Source: Alligator mississippiensis (taxonomy: Eukaryota > Chordata > Crocodylia > Alligatoridae). Taken from it: a stretch of DNA of 64,000 nucleotides. Location of the stretch: the NCBI RefSeq assembly GCF_030867095.1, contig NC_081824.1, positions 173,112,933 to 173,176,932 of the forward strand, read 5' to 3'. Positions within the stretch are counted from its first letter, which is position 1, and the number at the start of each line of letters is the position of its first letter. Positions 22,521 through 32,881 of this stretch are shown piece after piece. A program made the translations under genes and the position numbers. The notes under the pieces are model-generated. The model saw nothing but the letters and a program-made list of their open reading frames with translations. It made no database searches and had not been told where the DNA came from.

Positions 22521-25199
22521 AGTGGACTGAGGCTACAGACAGCCTGGAATACTAGCTCTGAAAGGTGTGGGTTTTCTCATTCCTCTCCCTGCCAGTCAAT
22601 CAGCCAGTGGCAACCGTTCAAATTTGAGTATTTAACTATTTCATACCTTATGAAAGAAGCAAGGGAACAGTGCAGATCCACACAATTTAGGATGCATGGC
22701 ATCTCATGCTGATTTGCCAATGGGTAGCATTTGCAAGTCTCTCCTCATTCCCACCAAAATAAAGGAGGAGCCCAGCTCACAAGGCAAAACAGTCAGACTT
22801 GCACAGATTGTCTGACCAAAGTGGAAGCCAAACAGTATATGCTGGTCAGGACCAACTTTTCTGGCAGGATGCCCCAAATTAAGCCTATGCCCTCCCTGAG
22901 TGCCACTCCAATCCCCCTCTCCTGCCTGATCTGTTGCTCTTCTTTTTGTTCCCTGCCCTTTCTACAATCTGCCACATGCCACACACAGAGGCTGCTTGTG
23001 CCACTTGTGGCACACATGCTGCAGGTTAGCCATTCCTGGCATACACAACCATATGTTTATTGTCTGCAAGATACATGATGAACAACATGACTCCAGTGTC
23101 TCATGCAAGTACAAACTGGAAGGGTACCATTGTTCTCCACCTTCAATTTGACCTCCCTGCAGGGAGAGAGAAGTTGTTTTACATACAACTGGTATCAACT
23201 TGCTGCTTAGGTCACATGGCAATTCACTTACTCACCACTTGGCACAGCTCCTACCACAAAACCAACATATAAAAGCCACAGATATCCCAACCATGTCCCC
23301 TTTTTTTTCTTAAAGTATCAGTGGGCTTCAAAGCTTAATATTGGATTTAAAAAAAAAAGCAATCTAGAATAATTTATTAAAGACTGATCAGACTCCAGCA
23401 GTCTTTAGATTCTGAACAACTTTGGACTTTAAAATCATATAAATTCAGAAAATCTACTACACAAACCATTAAAATGAAATCACTTAATATCTTTCAATTA
23501 TCAGGGTGATTTTAATTACAATAAACTAATAAGTTTTATTTCCTATAAAATAAATAGATTAGAGCCAACAGCGAGTTAACTGACTTCTAGTGACTCTGCG
23601 AGACCAATGCAAGAATCCAGTCCCAGCCTATTTTCTGCTTATTGAGGACCTGCCATGTGATGGGATGAAGTCAATAAATCATGTGTCAGCTGTGATTATT
23701 CTGCTTGTCAAGTCCTATTTTTGCAAGTACCAGACAGTTTGGGCCCAGTGCATTTCCACTGTGCCTTTCCACCCCCTTCCCTCCTGCTCCCATTTTTGCC
23801 TGGAAGGGGTGGAATTCGTTTGAGGCATCTTACAATTAAGCAAACAACCCAGAAAAAAACCCTACCTCCATTTCAAGCCAGCTGTGAAAAGCAAACAATA
23901 ATATTTTGTTGAGAAGTCGACATGACCTAGCGGGTCATGTCCAATTTACAGAACCATGGCCACTTTGGGCATTTACAAATCATGTGCTTTCAACTGGCTA
24001 ATCAGGATGAAAAAAAACCTTTGCTTAAAGAATAATTCACCATGAGATATATCTAAACTTCACCATTATGCTCAACACAATTAAGTCTTTAACAGGGGGA
24101 CAAGAAGTACTATTGACGGACACTGCTACCAAATTGGATGTTTTGGAACACACTGGACTCCTTAGCGTCTATTAATTATAACATACACACACACCTCTAT
24201 ACATGTGTACATATGTCAGATAAGATTTTTAATTCTAGGTTTATAGTTTGCTTTTCTCTATACAAGGTATTTAATTCCCTGCTCCTATATTGCCACGTGA
24301 CTATACAGTTTCACTTTCATTTTCAGTCCATTTTAGTACCTATAAAGCTACTGTAACATAACTGTGATCAATTCAAAGGACCTCTTTTTTATAAATACAA
24401 ACCAGGAAAATAAGCCAACCCTACTTAACAAAACCAAAATTATGGGGGGAAAAATATTAGGAAAGTTGGGCTAAATGGGGGCGCTTAGCATGTGCAAATG
24501 TATCTTTTAAGATCACTTCAAAAACTATTTGAAGAAGTTGCCCTTTGCACAAGGACCTGACCTTTGACTATGCTTACATGCCAGAGGTTAGCCATGACAA
24601 CTTAGTGTGGGTGGAGGCTTTTTTTAAATTTTAAGTACTGGGATTTTCTAAAAAAAAACCAAACGTTTTGATACCAACAAGGAGCGGGACAGCTGCTGTG
24701 AACCGTTGTCTCACGGCTTTTCCATCCACTGGCAATGCTACCTGTCAGGCTAGAAGGGGCCGGTTCTGCCGGCAAACAAACTGGTTGCCAGCTAGGGCAT
24801 TTCTGCAAGGTGCCAGGGAAGAAAAATAAAAGTGAAGGGGCAGCGGCGGGCAAAAGGCCGTTGCTTTCGGGGCACAGCAGGCGAGGGGCATAAACACAGG
24901 CCACCCCTTTGTGCCTTTCTTTCTCCCACCAAACTCCCTTCTTCTCCTGCCCCTGCCCCAGCAGCTCTCGAAGCAACCCAGGACAGGGTGGCAGGTGTTC
25001 TCAAGCACAGCCCCCATCCCCCCAGGCTGGCTGCACATATAACCCCCCTGTCCCCCTGCCTTGGGAACGATCACTGCCAAGTCCCCCAGCTCCACAGGGA
25101 TGTGTCTTGCTCCCCTCCCCCATGAACGCATGCCTACACCCCCCAACCTACCTGCATGCATGCCCAGTTGCCCCCCCCCCGGGGTTGCCCCCCGCTCAC

Positions 25200-25343
25200 C
25201 TGAGCCGGGGAACAGGGTGTCTGCAGCGGCTGCTGCTGCCGCCTCACGGGCACCCCCGAGCTGCAGCCCCTGGCCGGCCGGGCACGAACCCACCGCCGCG
25301 CCAGAAGGCCCCCGCGCCCCAGCCGCGCCGCGGCCGCTGCCAT
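25200..25343 (-). CDS. MOCS1: MOCS1 coding exon 1 (N-terminus)
   Basis: First coding exon of molybdenum cofactor biosynthesis protein 1, whose MOCS1A part is a radical-SAM enzyme that, with MOCS1B, turns GTP into cyclic pyranopterin monophosphate. The exon gives 48 residues starting MAAAAARLGR, rich in Arg and Ala with no acidic residue, as expected for a mitochondrial targeting leader. It contains CSSGVPV, which resembles the CSSGAPV segment of the mammalian leader. The exon ends in CAG followed by a GTGAGC donor (25199-25194), phase 0, matching the phase-0 start of exon 2. The ATG at 25343 has G at -3 and G at +4 and fits the mammalian start. An in-frame ATG 48 codons upstream (25487) lies inside a promoter motif and is probably not transcribed. 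The assignment rests on the leader resemblance, splice phase and linkage to exons 2 and 3. Confidence 0.82.
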
Positions 25344-25450
25344 GGCCCCGCGCTGCCCTGCCCTGCCCGGCCCGGCCGGCCGGCTGCACAGTGAACGCGG
25401 CCCCCTGGCGCTCAGCAGCAACACGCGGGGCAGGGGCGGGGAGAGCGCAG

Positions 25451-25455
25451 CCAAT
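25451..25455 (+). promoter_or_regulatory. CCAAT box (NF-Y type) near the MOCS1 promoter
   Basis: A CCAAT pentamer in the CpG island 28 bp from the ZNF143-type motif, about 110 bp upstream of the MOCS1 ATG. NF-Y sites work in either orientation. The pentamer alone is weak evidence; its placement supports it. Confidence 0.45.
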
Positions 25456-25482
25456 AGCCGCGCTCGGCTGCTGGCGCCGAGC

Positions 25483-25502
25483 GGCATGCCGGGAGTTGTA
25501 GT
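25483..25502 (-). promoter_or_regulatory. ZNF143/SBS-type promoter motif upstream of MOCS1
   Basis: On the minus strand the sequence is ACTACAACTCCCGGCATGCC. It closely matches the Staf/ZNF143 binding site consensus of the form ACTACAAyTCCCAGmATGC, found in many vertebrate CpG-island promoters. It lies 140 bp upstream of the chosen MOCS1 start, in the orientation of the gene. The motif includes the in-frame upstream ATG at 25487, which argues that this ATG is promoter DNA and not the translation start. Confidence 0.75.
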
Positions 25503-25639
25503 TCTCGGGGCAGGGGGGCTTGGAACGCCCGGGGGGCTGCCCCTGCACCCCAGTCATAGACTCACGTCACAGGGGAGCAGGGCGGGAAGGGTGCGCCAGA
25601 GGCGGCAGGGTCAGCCCTCTCCAAACTGTCCCATAGCTG

Positions 25640-26158
25640 ACAGGATGAAATGCCATGTGGGGAAATGCAAGGTGCTACAACTCACACATCAAACGCGGGG
25701 CACCTGCCTGGTAGGGCTGCCAACTCTCCAGGACTGCCCTGGAGCCTCGGGGAAGTGGACAGAAATCTCCAGGAGACTGCTGAGAGTCACCCAGGAGATA
25801 AATGATAGGGCATTGGTTAAAAAAAATATTTATTCCATGTCGAATCCAATGTATACAGCAGTCCAGTGGGTTTTTACTATGTAGTAGGCATGTGCATTTC
25901 CCTTCCGGAGGTGCACAGTAATTAATCCCATTACGTCATGTGATGAAACCTTCCAGAACAGATTCTAACGGAGTTGGCAACCCTACTGCCAGGATGGCAG
26001 TATAATGGAGAAAGACTACCCTGGAAATCTTCAAGGGAAGACTGGATGGGCACCTTGCTGGGATCACCTGACCCCCAGTTGTCTTTCCTGCTTGGTGTAG
26101 GGGGTTGAACCCGATGATCTGCCGAGGTCCCTTCTGGCCTTGCAACCTATGAACGTAT
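25640..26158 (+). mobile_element. CR1 3' fragment interrupted by a hAT element
   Basis: CR1-type sequence ('ggggaaatgcaaggtgctac', then 'ctggaaatcttcaagggaag' and 'cctgcttggtgtagggggtt') ends with 'cctatgaacgtatga'. The segment between the two parts is the hAT at 25712-25985. The CR1 has also lost internal sequence. Confidence 0.75.
25712..25985. mobile_element. hAT MITE, TAGGGYTGCCAACTC termini
   Basis: Left end tagggctgccaactct and right end gagttggcaaccctact form inverted repeats. The 8-bp flanks ctgcctgg (25704-25711) and ctgccagg (25986-25993) differ by one base. Length 274 bp, non-coding, just upstream of the MOCS1 CpG island. Confidence 0.85.
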
Positions 26159-26283
26159 GACTTGGGACTCTGGTAGACTGCAGACTCCCTGTGAACCTTG
26201 GGGGGCTGGACCTGGAAGTAAGAGGCTGCAGAGAGCTGCCCTCCGGAGATGCACAACAGAGGTGGGGATGGGGATGTATAGAG

Positions 26284-26571
26284 CAGTGTTTCTCAACCTG
26301 TGGGTTGTAAGAATATACACAAGGGTAGCAAACAAACTTGAAAAATAGATTCACTTTTAAAGGAGAAAAACATGGGAAGCCATGGGTTTTCCCTTGCAAG
26401 CTGGTCGAGTCCTAGTCTGCATGGGGCTATGTGGGCCCCCCCAATACCCTACACACCCCACCCTGCCCCACACACTCGGGGGCAGTGGGTCAGGAGTGAG
26501 GGGCACTGGGTCAGGAATGTCCATTGATGCTTACAAATGGGGCCTGGTACAAAAAAGGTTGCGGACCACTG
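26284..26571. mobile_element. hAT (Charlie-like) MITE with perfect 8-bp duplication
   Basis: Starts cagtgtttctcaacctgtgg and ends ggttgcggaccactg. The flanks gtatagag (26276-26283) and gtatagag (26572-26579) are identical. Length 288 bp, non-coding. Confidence 0.9.
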
Positions 26572-26588
26572 GTATAGAGGGCATAAAT

Positions 26589-26870
26589 TAGTGGTTTTCA
26601 GCCTTTTCAGACTCAAGCCACCCCTGGGTAGAGTGAAGCTCCCTCCCCCTTGGAAAACATCAGCTCTTAATTTTCACTCAATTTTTTAACATAGAAAGAC
26701 ACTAGAGCAACAAGACAGCACCGGGGCAGAGTAGTTTTCATACTACAAATTCCTAAATCTCTGGGGTTATCCTGGGAATCAAGTTTTCCCACCTAATAGG
26801 GCTAACAAAAGATCTCAAGGCACCTCAGGGTGTCATTCTCTCTCACCCGTTCCTCAGTTGAGAATCGTTG
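26589..26870. mobile_element. Older Charlie-like hAT relic
   Basis: Starts tagtggttttcagcc and ends gttgagaatcgttg. Candidate 8-bp flanks gcataaat and gcacaagt agree at 6 of 8 positions. Internal 'aaatctctggggttatcctg' is shared with the 18.7-19.2 kb cluster. Confidence 0.7.
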
Positions 26871-27790
26871 GCACAAGTTTGCTTTGTCAGAGGAAGTACA
26901 CTGGAGGAAGTGAACTCGAGTGCAGAAAGCTTGTGATCTCTATCTAACCAAATTGGATATACTCTCATGTGCATCTCTGCCTGACTTCAAATTAACATGG
27001 CTAACTACCTCTCCCTAGGAGCAAAGCCACCTATGCAGATCCGGCAGCAGCAGAACCCCAGGGCATTCACACAACACTTAGAAGAGAAACACTGAAAGGG
27101 GTATAAACACTGTAACAACACTGGAAGTTCAGGTTGGCTGATTTGTTTTTTCCTAGAAGTCTCTCTGAATCACTGAAGAATGCACTTGTAGAGTTTCTGA
27201 CATTGTGCAAATGATAGAAAATAGAGGGGAGGTGATTTTGATTAGCACTACTTAACACTTTGGTTTAATTAATTCCTACCTATTGCAAATGCATGAGAAA
27301 AACTTGTAAAGAAAAATCTGTGTTAAGGATTTAAACCTTAAAGGCCCGATGAAGCTCTTTTTGTCTTGATCCTCTAAGGAGGCTTTTAATGAAAGCAAGA
27401 ACTAAAAACTTGGCATGACATTAGCTGTAACTGCTCAAGAAATCTTGGAATTATTGTGGGGTTGTCTGAAAACATCTGTCTGGTGCAGAGCAGCAGTCAA
27501 AAAGGTAAAAGGATGTTAGGAATTATTAGAAAGGGAATTGAAAACAAAACAGAAAATGTTATTACACCACACCTTGAATGCTGCATGCAGCTGTGGTCAC
27601 CTCCAAAATGATGTAGTGAAACTAGGAAAAATGCAGATAGTGGAAACAAGGATGGTTGTTGCATGCAGGGGCTTCCATATGAAGAGAGACTAAACGGGCT
27701 AGGACATTTCAGTTTAGAGAAAAGACAAGTGAGGGAGAGATATGGTAGAGGTTTAAAAAACAGTGAAATGGCATAAAGAAAGTAGGTAGG

Positions 27791-28094
27791 CCAGTGGTGG
27801 TTAACCTCTGGCCTGTGGACCAGACACAGCCTTCAGAGCAATATCATCCAGCCCCCACAGGTCTGGAAACTTGGCAGACAGGAGCAGTAATTGTTCTCAG
27901 AGCCATGGCAATTAACACTGCCACATCTCCTCTGCTGCCAAATGTCTTGATCCTGGATTTGGTGTGTGGAGTCATGCCAGCACACAGTGATACCAGGACT
28001 TAATTTAATACGTAGGGTTGCATGCACAGATTGGCCCTGAATGCACAATCTGCCAGTCATCTGGCCCACAGACCAGAAATGTTGAGTATTACTG
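27791..28094. mobile_element. Charlie-like hAT MITE inside LINE
   Basis: Starts ccagtggtggttaacctctg and ends gttgagtattactg. Candidate flanks taggtagg (27783-27790) and aaggtagg (28095-28102) differ by one base. The exact first base is uncertain by one position. Confidence 0.65.
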
Positions 28095-28214
28095 AAGGTA
28101 GGAAGTTACTATTTACTAATCTTTCACAATACTAGAACAAGGGATCATGCAGTAAAATTATTAGGCAAAAAGTTTAAAACAAGCAAAAAGAAGTTCTTTT
28201 TCACACAGCATGTA

Positions 28215-28788
28215 CAGGCAGTCCTCAGACTTATGATACAATTGGTTCCTGAAAACCGTGTCTTAAATTGAAACATTGTAACTCAGAACTGATTTTCCCA
28301 TAGGAAGAATGTTATAAATGGGGGATTGGTTCCTGAACCACAGGCCCGATACCCTATTTTCACCAAAAAACCCCCAGAATTTTGTACTTAATCAATTATA
28401 GACGAGCAATATAGCTATATTAATGTATTTATATTGCAAATAGTGATTATATTGATTTGGAAGGACTTCTTTGAGGTGACTTTGCTGGACTTTTTGAAGA
28501 GCTTGGACTTTTTGAAGGGTTCTTAGCTGGAGTCTTCTCAGGAGTCTTGGCTGTAGGTTTTTCTGGCGTCTTGTCTGCTTTCTTAAAGAAAGTGTCCAAG
28601 GAAGTTTGGACAGATGTTCTCCAGGGAGATGGGCGATGCAGCAAACTTGTTCACTGGCATAGCGTTGCATTGGATCAAGCATTGTAAAGTTGAAACTGAC
28701 ATCAAAAAGTTGAAACATGGTGTCAATTGATAAATGTTGTAAGTGCCGTTTGTTGTAACTCAAAACTTCTTAAGTCAAGGACTGCCTG
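28215..28788 (-). mobile_element. Tigger (pogo) element, internally deleted, inside LINE
   Basis: Inverted termini caggcagtcctcagactta (left) and caggcagtccttgactta (right, read in reverse) with TA on both sides (28213-28214 and 28789-28790). The minus-strand frame 28644-28447 keeps a C-terminal transposase-like tail, SLDTFFKKADKTPEKP, then TPEK/PAK and KSP-rich repeats ending in a stop. The DDE domain has been deleted. Family placement rests on termini and TA duplication. Confidence 0.8.
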
Positions 28789-28843
28789 TACTCGTGGATT
28801 TTTTTTGCCACAAGATGATGTACCGACTGTTATTTAACCTGCT

Positions 28844-28972
28844 TCTTCCTTTTAAGTACTGGCAAAGAGAGTTAAGAATTGCTACTACTCATTTTTTGAG
28901 GTAGGTTCTATCCATGTGTTTTGAAATTAACTCCATGTTAACTGAGCAACCCACACCATCCCAATCAAGACT
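28844..28972. repeat. Unclassified repeat, copy 1
   Basis: 'ccttttaagtactggcaaag' through 'gaggtaggttctatccatgt' and 'acccacaccatcccaatcaa' recurs in the same orientation at 34447-34596 with substitutions. Family not recognised. Confidence 0.7.
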
Positions 28973-31246
28973 TAACATACACCAAAATAGAATACCAATG
29001 AAGTTCATCATTCTTAGTCCTAGCTGTCAAAAACACTCACTGAAATCACTGAGAGCAGGGGTTAACTACAGTACCTATGGTCTGTGGATCCATTTTATCT
29101 GACCTGTGGAGCTGGAGGGCTTCTGTGGTTTAGAGGTGTGTGGTGTGGGGGCTCCAACAGGGCAGTTGGGGGTAGGGAGTGGTGGCTGTGTGGTACTGGC
29201 TTTGGTGATAAACACCAGATTGGAAGCAGCCTGTGTTTGGAGCTAAGTTCCATTAAAGCCATTTCCCACTGCAAAATGGTTCAAGCTAGGATTGAGAATA
29301 TAGTTTGATTAAAGACTTCAAGATTCAGCCTACAGTTGAGTTGAGTTTAAAACTTCAGAGAAAGTAAGGACCAGAATGACCTGTGGTAAAGACAAATATG
29401 TATTCTGGGACACGTTCAGCCACTTCCATGTCAGTATATCATGGAAAAAAAATGATTGAAAATCAAAACAATAGTGAATACTTTACAGCACAGGAGAAAA
29501 AAAAGTATGCAAAAGCAAGGTTTAGACAACACCAATGCAAGTGAAAACATACCCTGCACAACAGACACCATCCACACTGTACAACAGGAATAGCTAGTAA
29601 TGTAAGGATTTAATGACTCGGATATTGAAATAAAGCAAAGGCTGGAATATAGGCTTAATTAGCTACATATTAAATGCAATAATTGTTCATTTAAATATGA
29701 CTTGTATTAGTAGAGATAATGTTTAATTATTATGATGAAAGCTTTAAAGCACATGCAGTTCCAGGAAGGTAAGCAACCAAGTTTTATGTAGGCTAGTCAC
29801 CAGCAGTGTTTTAAAATTCTTTCCCTAATTCTTTGAATATCTTCTTTTTCTGCAGTGGTTTTCTCTAACAACAATCTGATTAAAAAAAAAAAAAGCATTA
29901 TCCCCCACATCCCTCCACCCAAACCATTAATATAAAGCCATTTGATTTCAAACTCATTTATGTCCTAATTCTGCAAGCACTTATTCATGTACCAAACTTT
30001 AATTATATCTCGGGGGGGAGGGCTGCAGCAGCTGGTAGGGGTTGGGGCCAGGTGGGGCAGCAATCGGGGGGCTGGGGTGGGGCACATGGGCCTTGCAGGG
30101 GGGGTGGTAGCCCCTGTGGGGGCCATTTGACCCTTGTTGGGTGGCCATATCCCTTGTGTGGGGGCTGAATCCCCTGTTGGGAGGCCATAACCCCATGTGT
30201 GGGGGCCATCGCCCCTGTGGGAAGGCAGCAAAATATGTATTCATGAATTTATGAAACATGTATTTAGAGTTCACTTTATTATTATGACAAGAGACTTTCT
30301 TTAACACTGTAGATATATCAATAAAACATTGTCCAACTGATCGCTGTCTCTGTCTCTGTCTCTTTATAGTGGTCTTTTGTTTTACTTGTGGAGGAACATG
30401 GATTTGGGTGTGTTTTATAGAGTAACTTTGGCATTTTTTTTATCAGGGATTTTTCAGTTTTCCAATAGGGAACACCAGAATTCCTGCTACAGAGGCCAGT
30501 GGCAGGACCCTGCCTGCTCAGAGCTGGCACCTTGGACCCAGTTGGCTGTGGCACACTCACAGATTAGTACATGTTCAGGACACTGAGACAATGTACTGTA
30601 CCACTCAAATAAAGCATGTATTAGCCAAGAAATATTATACCTGGCATGAACAATTGAAGGTCAAAGTCCATAGCTTAGTGTACTTCGTGAACTTACTTAG
30701 GAACAGTACAAAAGATTATAACCAGCCCAGAATTTTATGCCATCCGTAAGTAGTAAAAGTAAACTTAAAATAAATCAGAATAGCAACTGGGTTTTTTATT
30801 GGATTATGAGAACAAAAATAGCAGATATGAAGTCCATATGGGAGATACCAGCAGAAGGGAGTGTGAATTTGCCTAGTGCTTCCTGTAGCATTAGTATTTT
30901 CTTCTGAGAACAGAATAGCTGCTACAATCTGCACAGGGGAAGAATCTTTAGAAAGCAAAGGTGCAGTACACAGTCAGCAAGCGAGAGATCACAGGATAAT
31001 CATCCTCTACATCCCAATGTGGAATTACTGCATCTAAGCCAAGGCAAATGTCCTCATAGCAAAAAGCAGGTGATCTTCATGCATCTGATCTACATATCAG
31101 TTGCATACATCATCTGCTTAACTGCATAACACAATGATGGCGGTGTTGCTTCTAAGGGTCAGTTAGGTCCCACCACAATTAGGCAGCTATCTAATGAATA
31201 TAAGCTTAGTATAGCCTTCTATTCACACAATCAGCCAGGTGATCAA
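28973..31246. other. Intergenic DNA without recognised gene
   Basis: AT-rich non-coding sequence. It contains a minisatellite-like patch at about 30095-30225 and a (TCTCTG)n tract at about 30343-30365. A hAT-like terminus 'ggggttaactacagtacc' near 29058 resembles that at 27792 but has no partner I could find. Confidence 0.5.
30095..30225. repeat. G-rich minisatellite-like repeats (~28-30 bp)
   Basis: Degenerate units of the type 'gggggccatttgacccttgt', 'gtggccatatcccttgtgtg', 'gggggctgaatcccctgttg' and 'gaggccataaccccatgtgt' follow one another. Read in reverse they give a Pro/His-rich frame that is not a protein. Confidence 0.7.
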
Positions 31247-32873
31247 CAAGGATCCTGGTTTTCCCTGATAAAAAAATCACAAATTCTCTCATAAAACCCC
31301 CAAAACCTGTAATTAAAATGAAAGGCCACAATATATATAGGTATCAGTTGAACACAATGTTTTCTTGATATATTTAAAATTTTAAAGAAATTTGGAAGCC
31401 TATCAGTGCTCAATGGCTATAATAAAATAAATTCTAAATACCTTTACATTTTGGTATTTGATCTTTGTTTTTTTATAATGGAAAATCAGAGCTCCCCCAG
31501 CCTCCTTAGCTCACTGAATGCAGGTCCAGGCCCCTCACTCCCAAGCCACAACCCCCAGCCCTGCTGGTGCCCTTCACTCCCCACCCACAGTCCCCTGGCT
31601 CTGTCATTGGCCCTCAAGTCCCTGCTCATAGTCCCCTGGTACCCTTCACTCCTCCCCCACCTACAGCCTCCCAAGCTCTCCTGGTGCTCCTCACCCCACA
31701 CAGCCCCCTGCCCCCAACCAGCCCTGCTGGAGGGGGCTGCCAGGGCTACAGGGCCAGGGACCCAGGTACACAGCCCCCTGTCCCCCACAGGAGGCAGCAG
31801 CTGCTGCAGTGGAGTGGAGTGTGGAGCCTGGATCTCCTTCTCCCCCCCGCTGCCTGCCTGCTGTGGGCTTGGGGGGGAGGGAGGGACAGCTTCCTGCCAC
31901 TGCATGCACTCCTGGGGAGCAGGGGGACTCCTGCTCTCCAGATCTGTGCCCTGGGTGGGGGCAGGGGCAGGTGCGGGCTGCCCGCTGTGGGCTCGGGCTC
32001 CCCACCTTGCTTCCTTTCCCTGGTGCCTCCACAGCCCAGTGGGTGCTGCAGGCAGAGTGGGGCTATGCAGACAAGCTTGTTGCTGCTGCAAGCTCTGCAC
32101 TGCCCTGGTGAGGTGTCCCTTGCCTGTGCAGCTGCAGTGGGGGTTGTGGCATGGTATTGTGCCCCTTGCTACAGACACATGGGCAGGGGACGTTTTGCCA
32201 GGGCAATGCGGAGCTTGTAGAGTACCAAGGAACTGTCCCACATGGCCCTTCTGTGCCCTTCAGTGCTGGGTCACACTTGCTGGGCTGTACAGGCCCCAGG
32301 GGAGGGCAGCAGGGTGGGGAGCCCAAGACCACAGTGGGTAGCCCCCAGCCACCTCTGGCCCATGCACAGATCTGGGAGGCACGGGTCTCCCCTGTCCCCC
32401 CAGGAGTACATGTAGTGGTGGGTAGCTGACTCTACCATCCACCCCCTGGATGAGCCACCTGTGGTTCCATCCCACTCCCTGCCAGGGCCCTGCAGCTGCG
32501 CATTGCAGCCCTGGGCCTGAAGTCTCATGTACCGCCCAGCTGGGCAGCATCCCCAGCCCTGCCCAACTCCCTCCCTTCCTATGAGGGCCTTAATCCCCGC
32601 CAACCCCAACTTACCTGCAGGAGCTGCTGTCCAGGCTGCCTGGTGGCCATATGCATATACATGCACATGGTGCCCCCTGCCTGACTGCCCTCCTCTTGCT
32701 CTTTCCCAGCCCGTTGCAGGCTGGAACTCTGCCAGCCTGCAGATTGCTCTTTGCAAAAGTGCAAAATCTGCAGGTTTCTCTGTCAAAATGAGAAATCTGC
32801 GTTTTCCTCAGGTAAAGGGGGAATCCAGGTTTTCCTCTGTTTTACCGTGGGAAATGTAAAACCCAGATCTCTG
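31247..32873 (+). mobile_element. hAT-type non-autonomous element (CAGGGATC family), long copy
   Basis: Left end caaggatcctggttttccct and right end 'acccagatctctg' match the termini of the better preserved copy at 60821-61731. Both copies share 'tttggaagcctatcagtgct'-like sequence and 'aatcagagctcccc'. Flanks gtgatcaa (31239-31246) and gtggtcag (32874-32881) agree at 6 of 8. The middle (31500-32750) is C-rich with degenerate units around 'cccttcactcc...cagtcccctgg'. Long frames on both strands there follow from composition. Confidence 0.75.
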
Positions 32874-32881
32874 GTGGTCAG

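Larger units (their letters stand above)
11693..25199 (-). other. MOCS1: MOCS1 intron 1
   Basis: A 13.5-kb first intron between phase-0 exons. It holds the foldback element at 12374-13925, a MITE at about 15022-15252, a long-terminal-inverted-repeat hAT-like element at 15803-16526, a degenerate non-CR1 LINE with a hAT insertion at about 16890-18330, and hAT termini around 18.7-19.2 kb. The stretches 13928-15021, 15253-15802 and 19170-25190 show no coding feature I recognise. Short tracts in the last include (TA)n at 22492-22514 and a G run at 21826-21838. Confidence 0.75.
25195..25640. promoter_or_regulatory. CpG island over the MOCS1 promoter and exon 1
   Basis: Dense CpG, very GC-rich sequence spanning exon 1 and about 300 bp upstream, in sharp contrast to the CpG-poor surroundings. 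It has the form of a TATA-less housekeeping promoter. Long open frames on both strands here follow from the base composition (few stop codons), not from coding function. Confidence 0.8.
27400..28840 (+). mobile_element. Old CR1/L3-like LINE, split by hAT and Tigger elements
   Basis: Pieces at about 27400-27790, 28095-28212 and 28791-28840 read as one LINE 3' region. The first gives ITPHLECCMQLWSPPK-like sequence and the second 'gaacaagggatcatgcagta' with 'ttctttttcacacagca'. The third resumes with 'ctcgtggattttttttgcca'. The two gaps are exactly the DNA transposons at 27791-28094 and 28215-28788. Many stops; ancient. Confidence 0.7.

Noticed and set aside
24745..25557. 270-codon minus-strand frame across the MOCS1 CpG island
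   Set aside because: It is a different frame from the MOCS1 exon. GC-rich sequence is poor in stops, and the frame runs through the exon 1 donor.
25342..25884. 180-codon plus-strand frame in the CpG island
   Set aside because: Shadow of the GC-rich promoter. It continues into CR1 and hAT sequence, so it is not a bidirectional partner gene.
28213..28790. CRISPR or other prokaryotic array explanation for the repetitive KSP/TPEK frame
   Set aside because: The repeats are protein-level low complexity in a Tigger element bounded by TA duplications; no spacer structure.
31406..32341. 311-codon open frame
   Set aside because: Lies in the C-rich middle of a hAT element. Overlapping long frames exist on both strands, and there is no domain or homologue that I recognise. 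Composition explains it.
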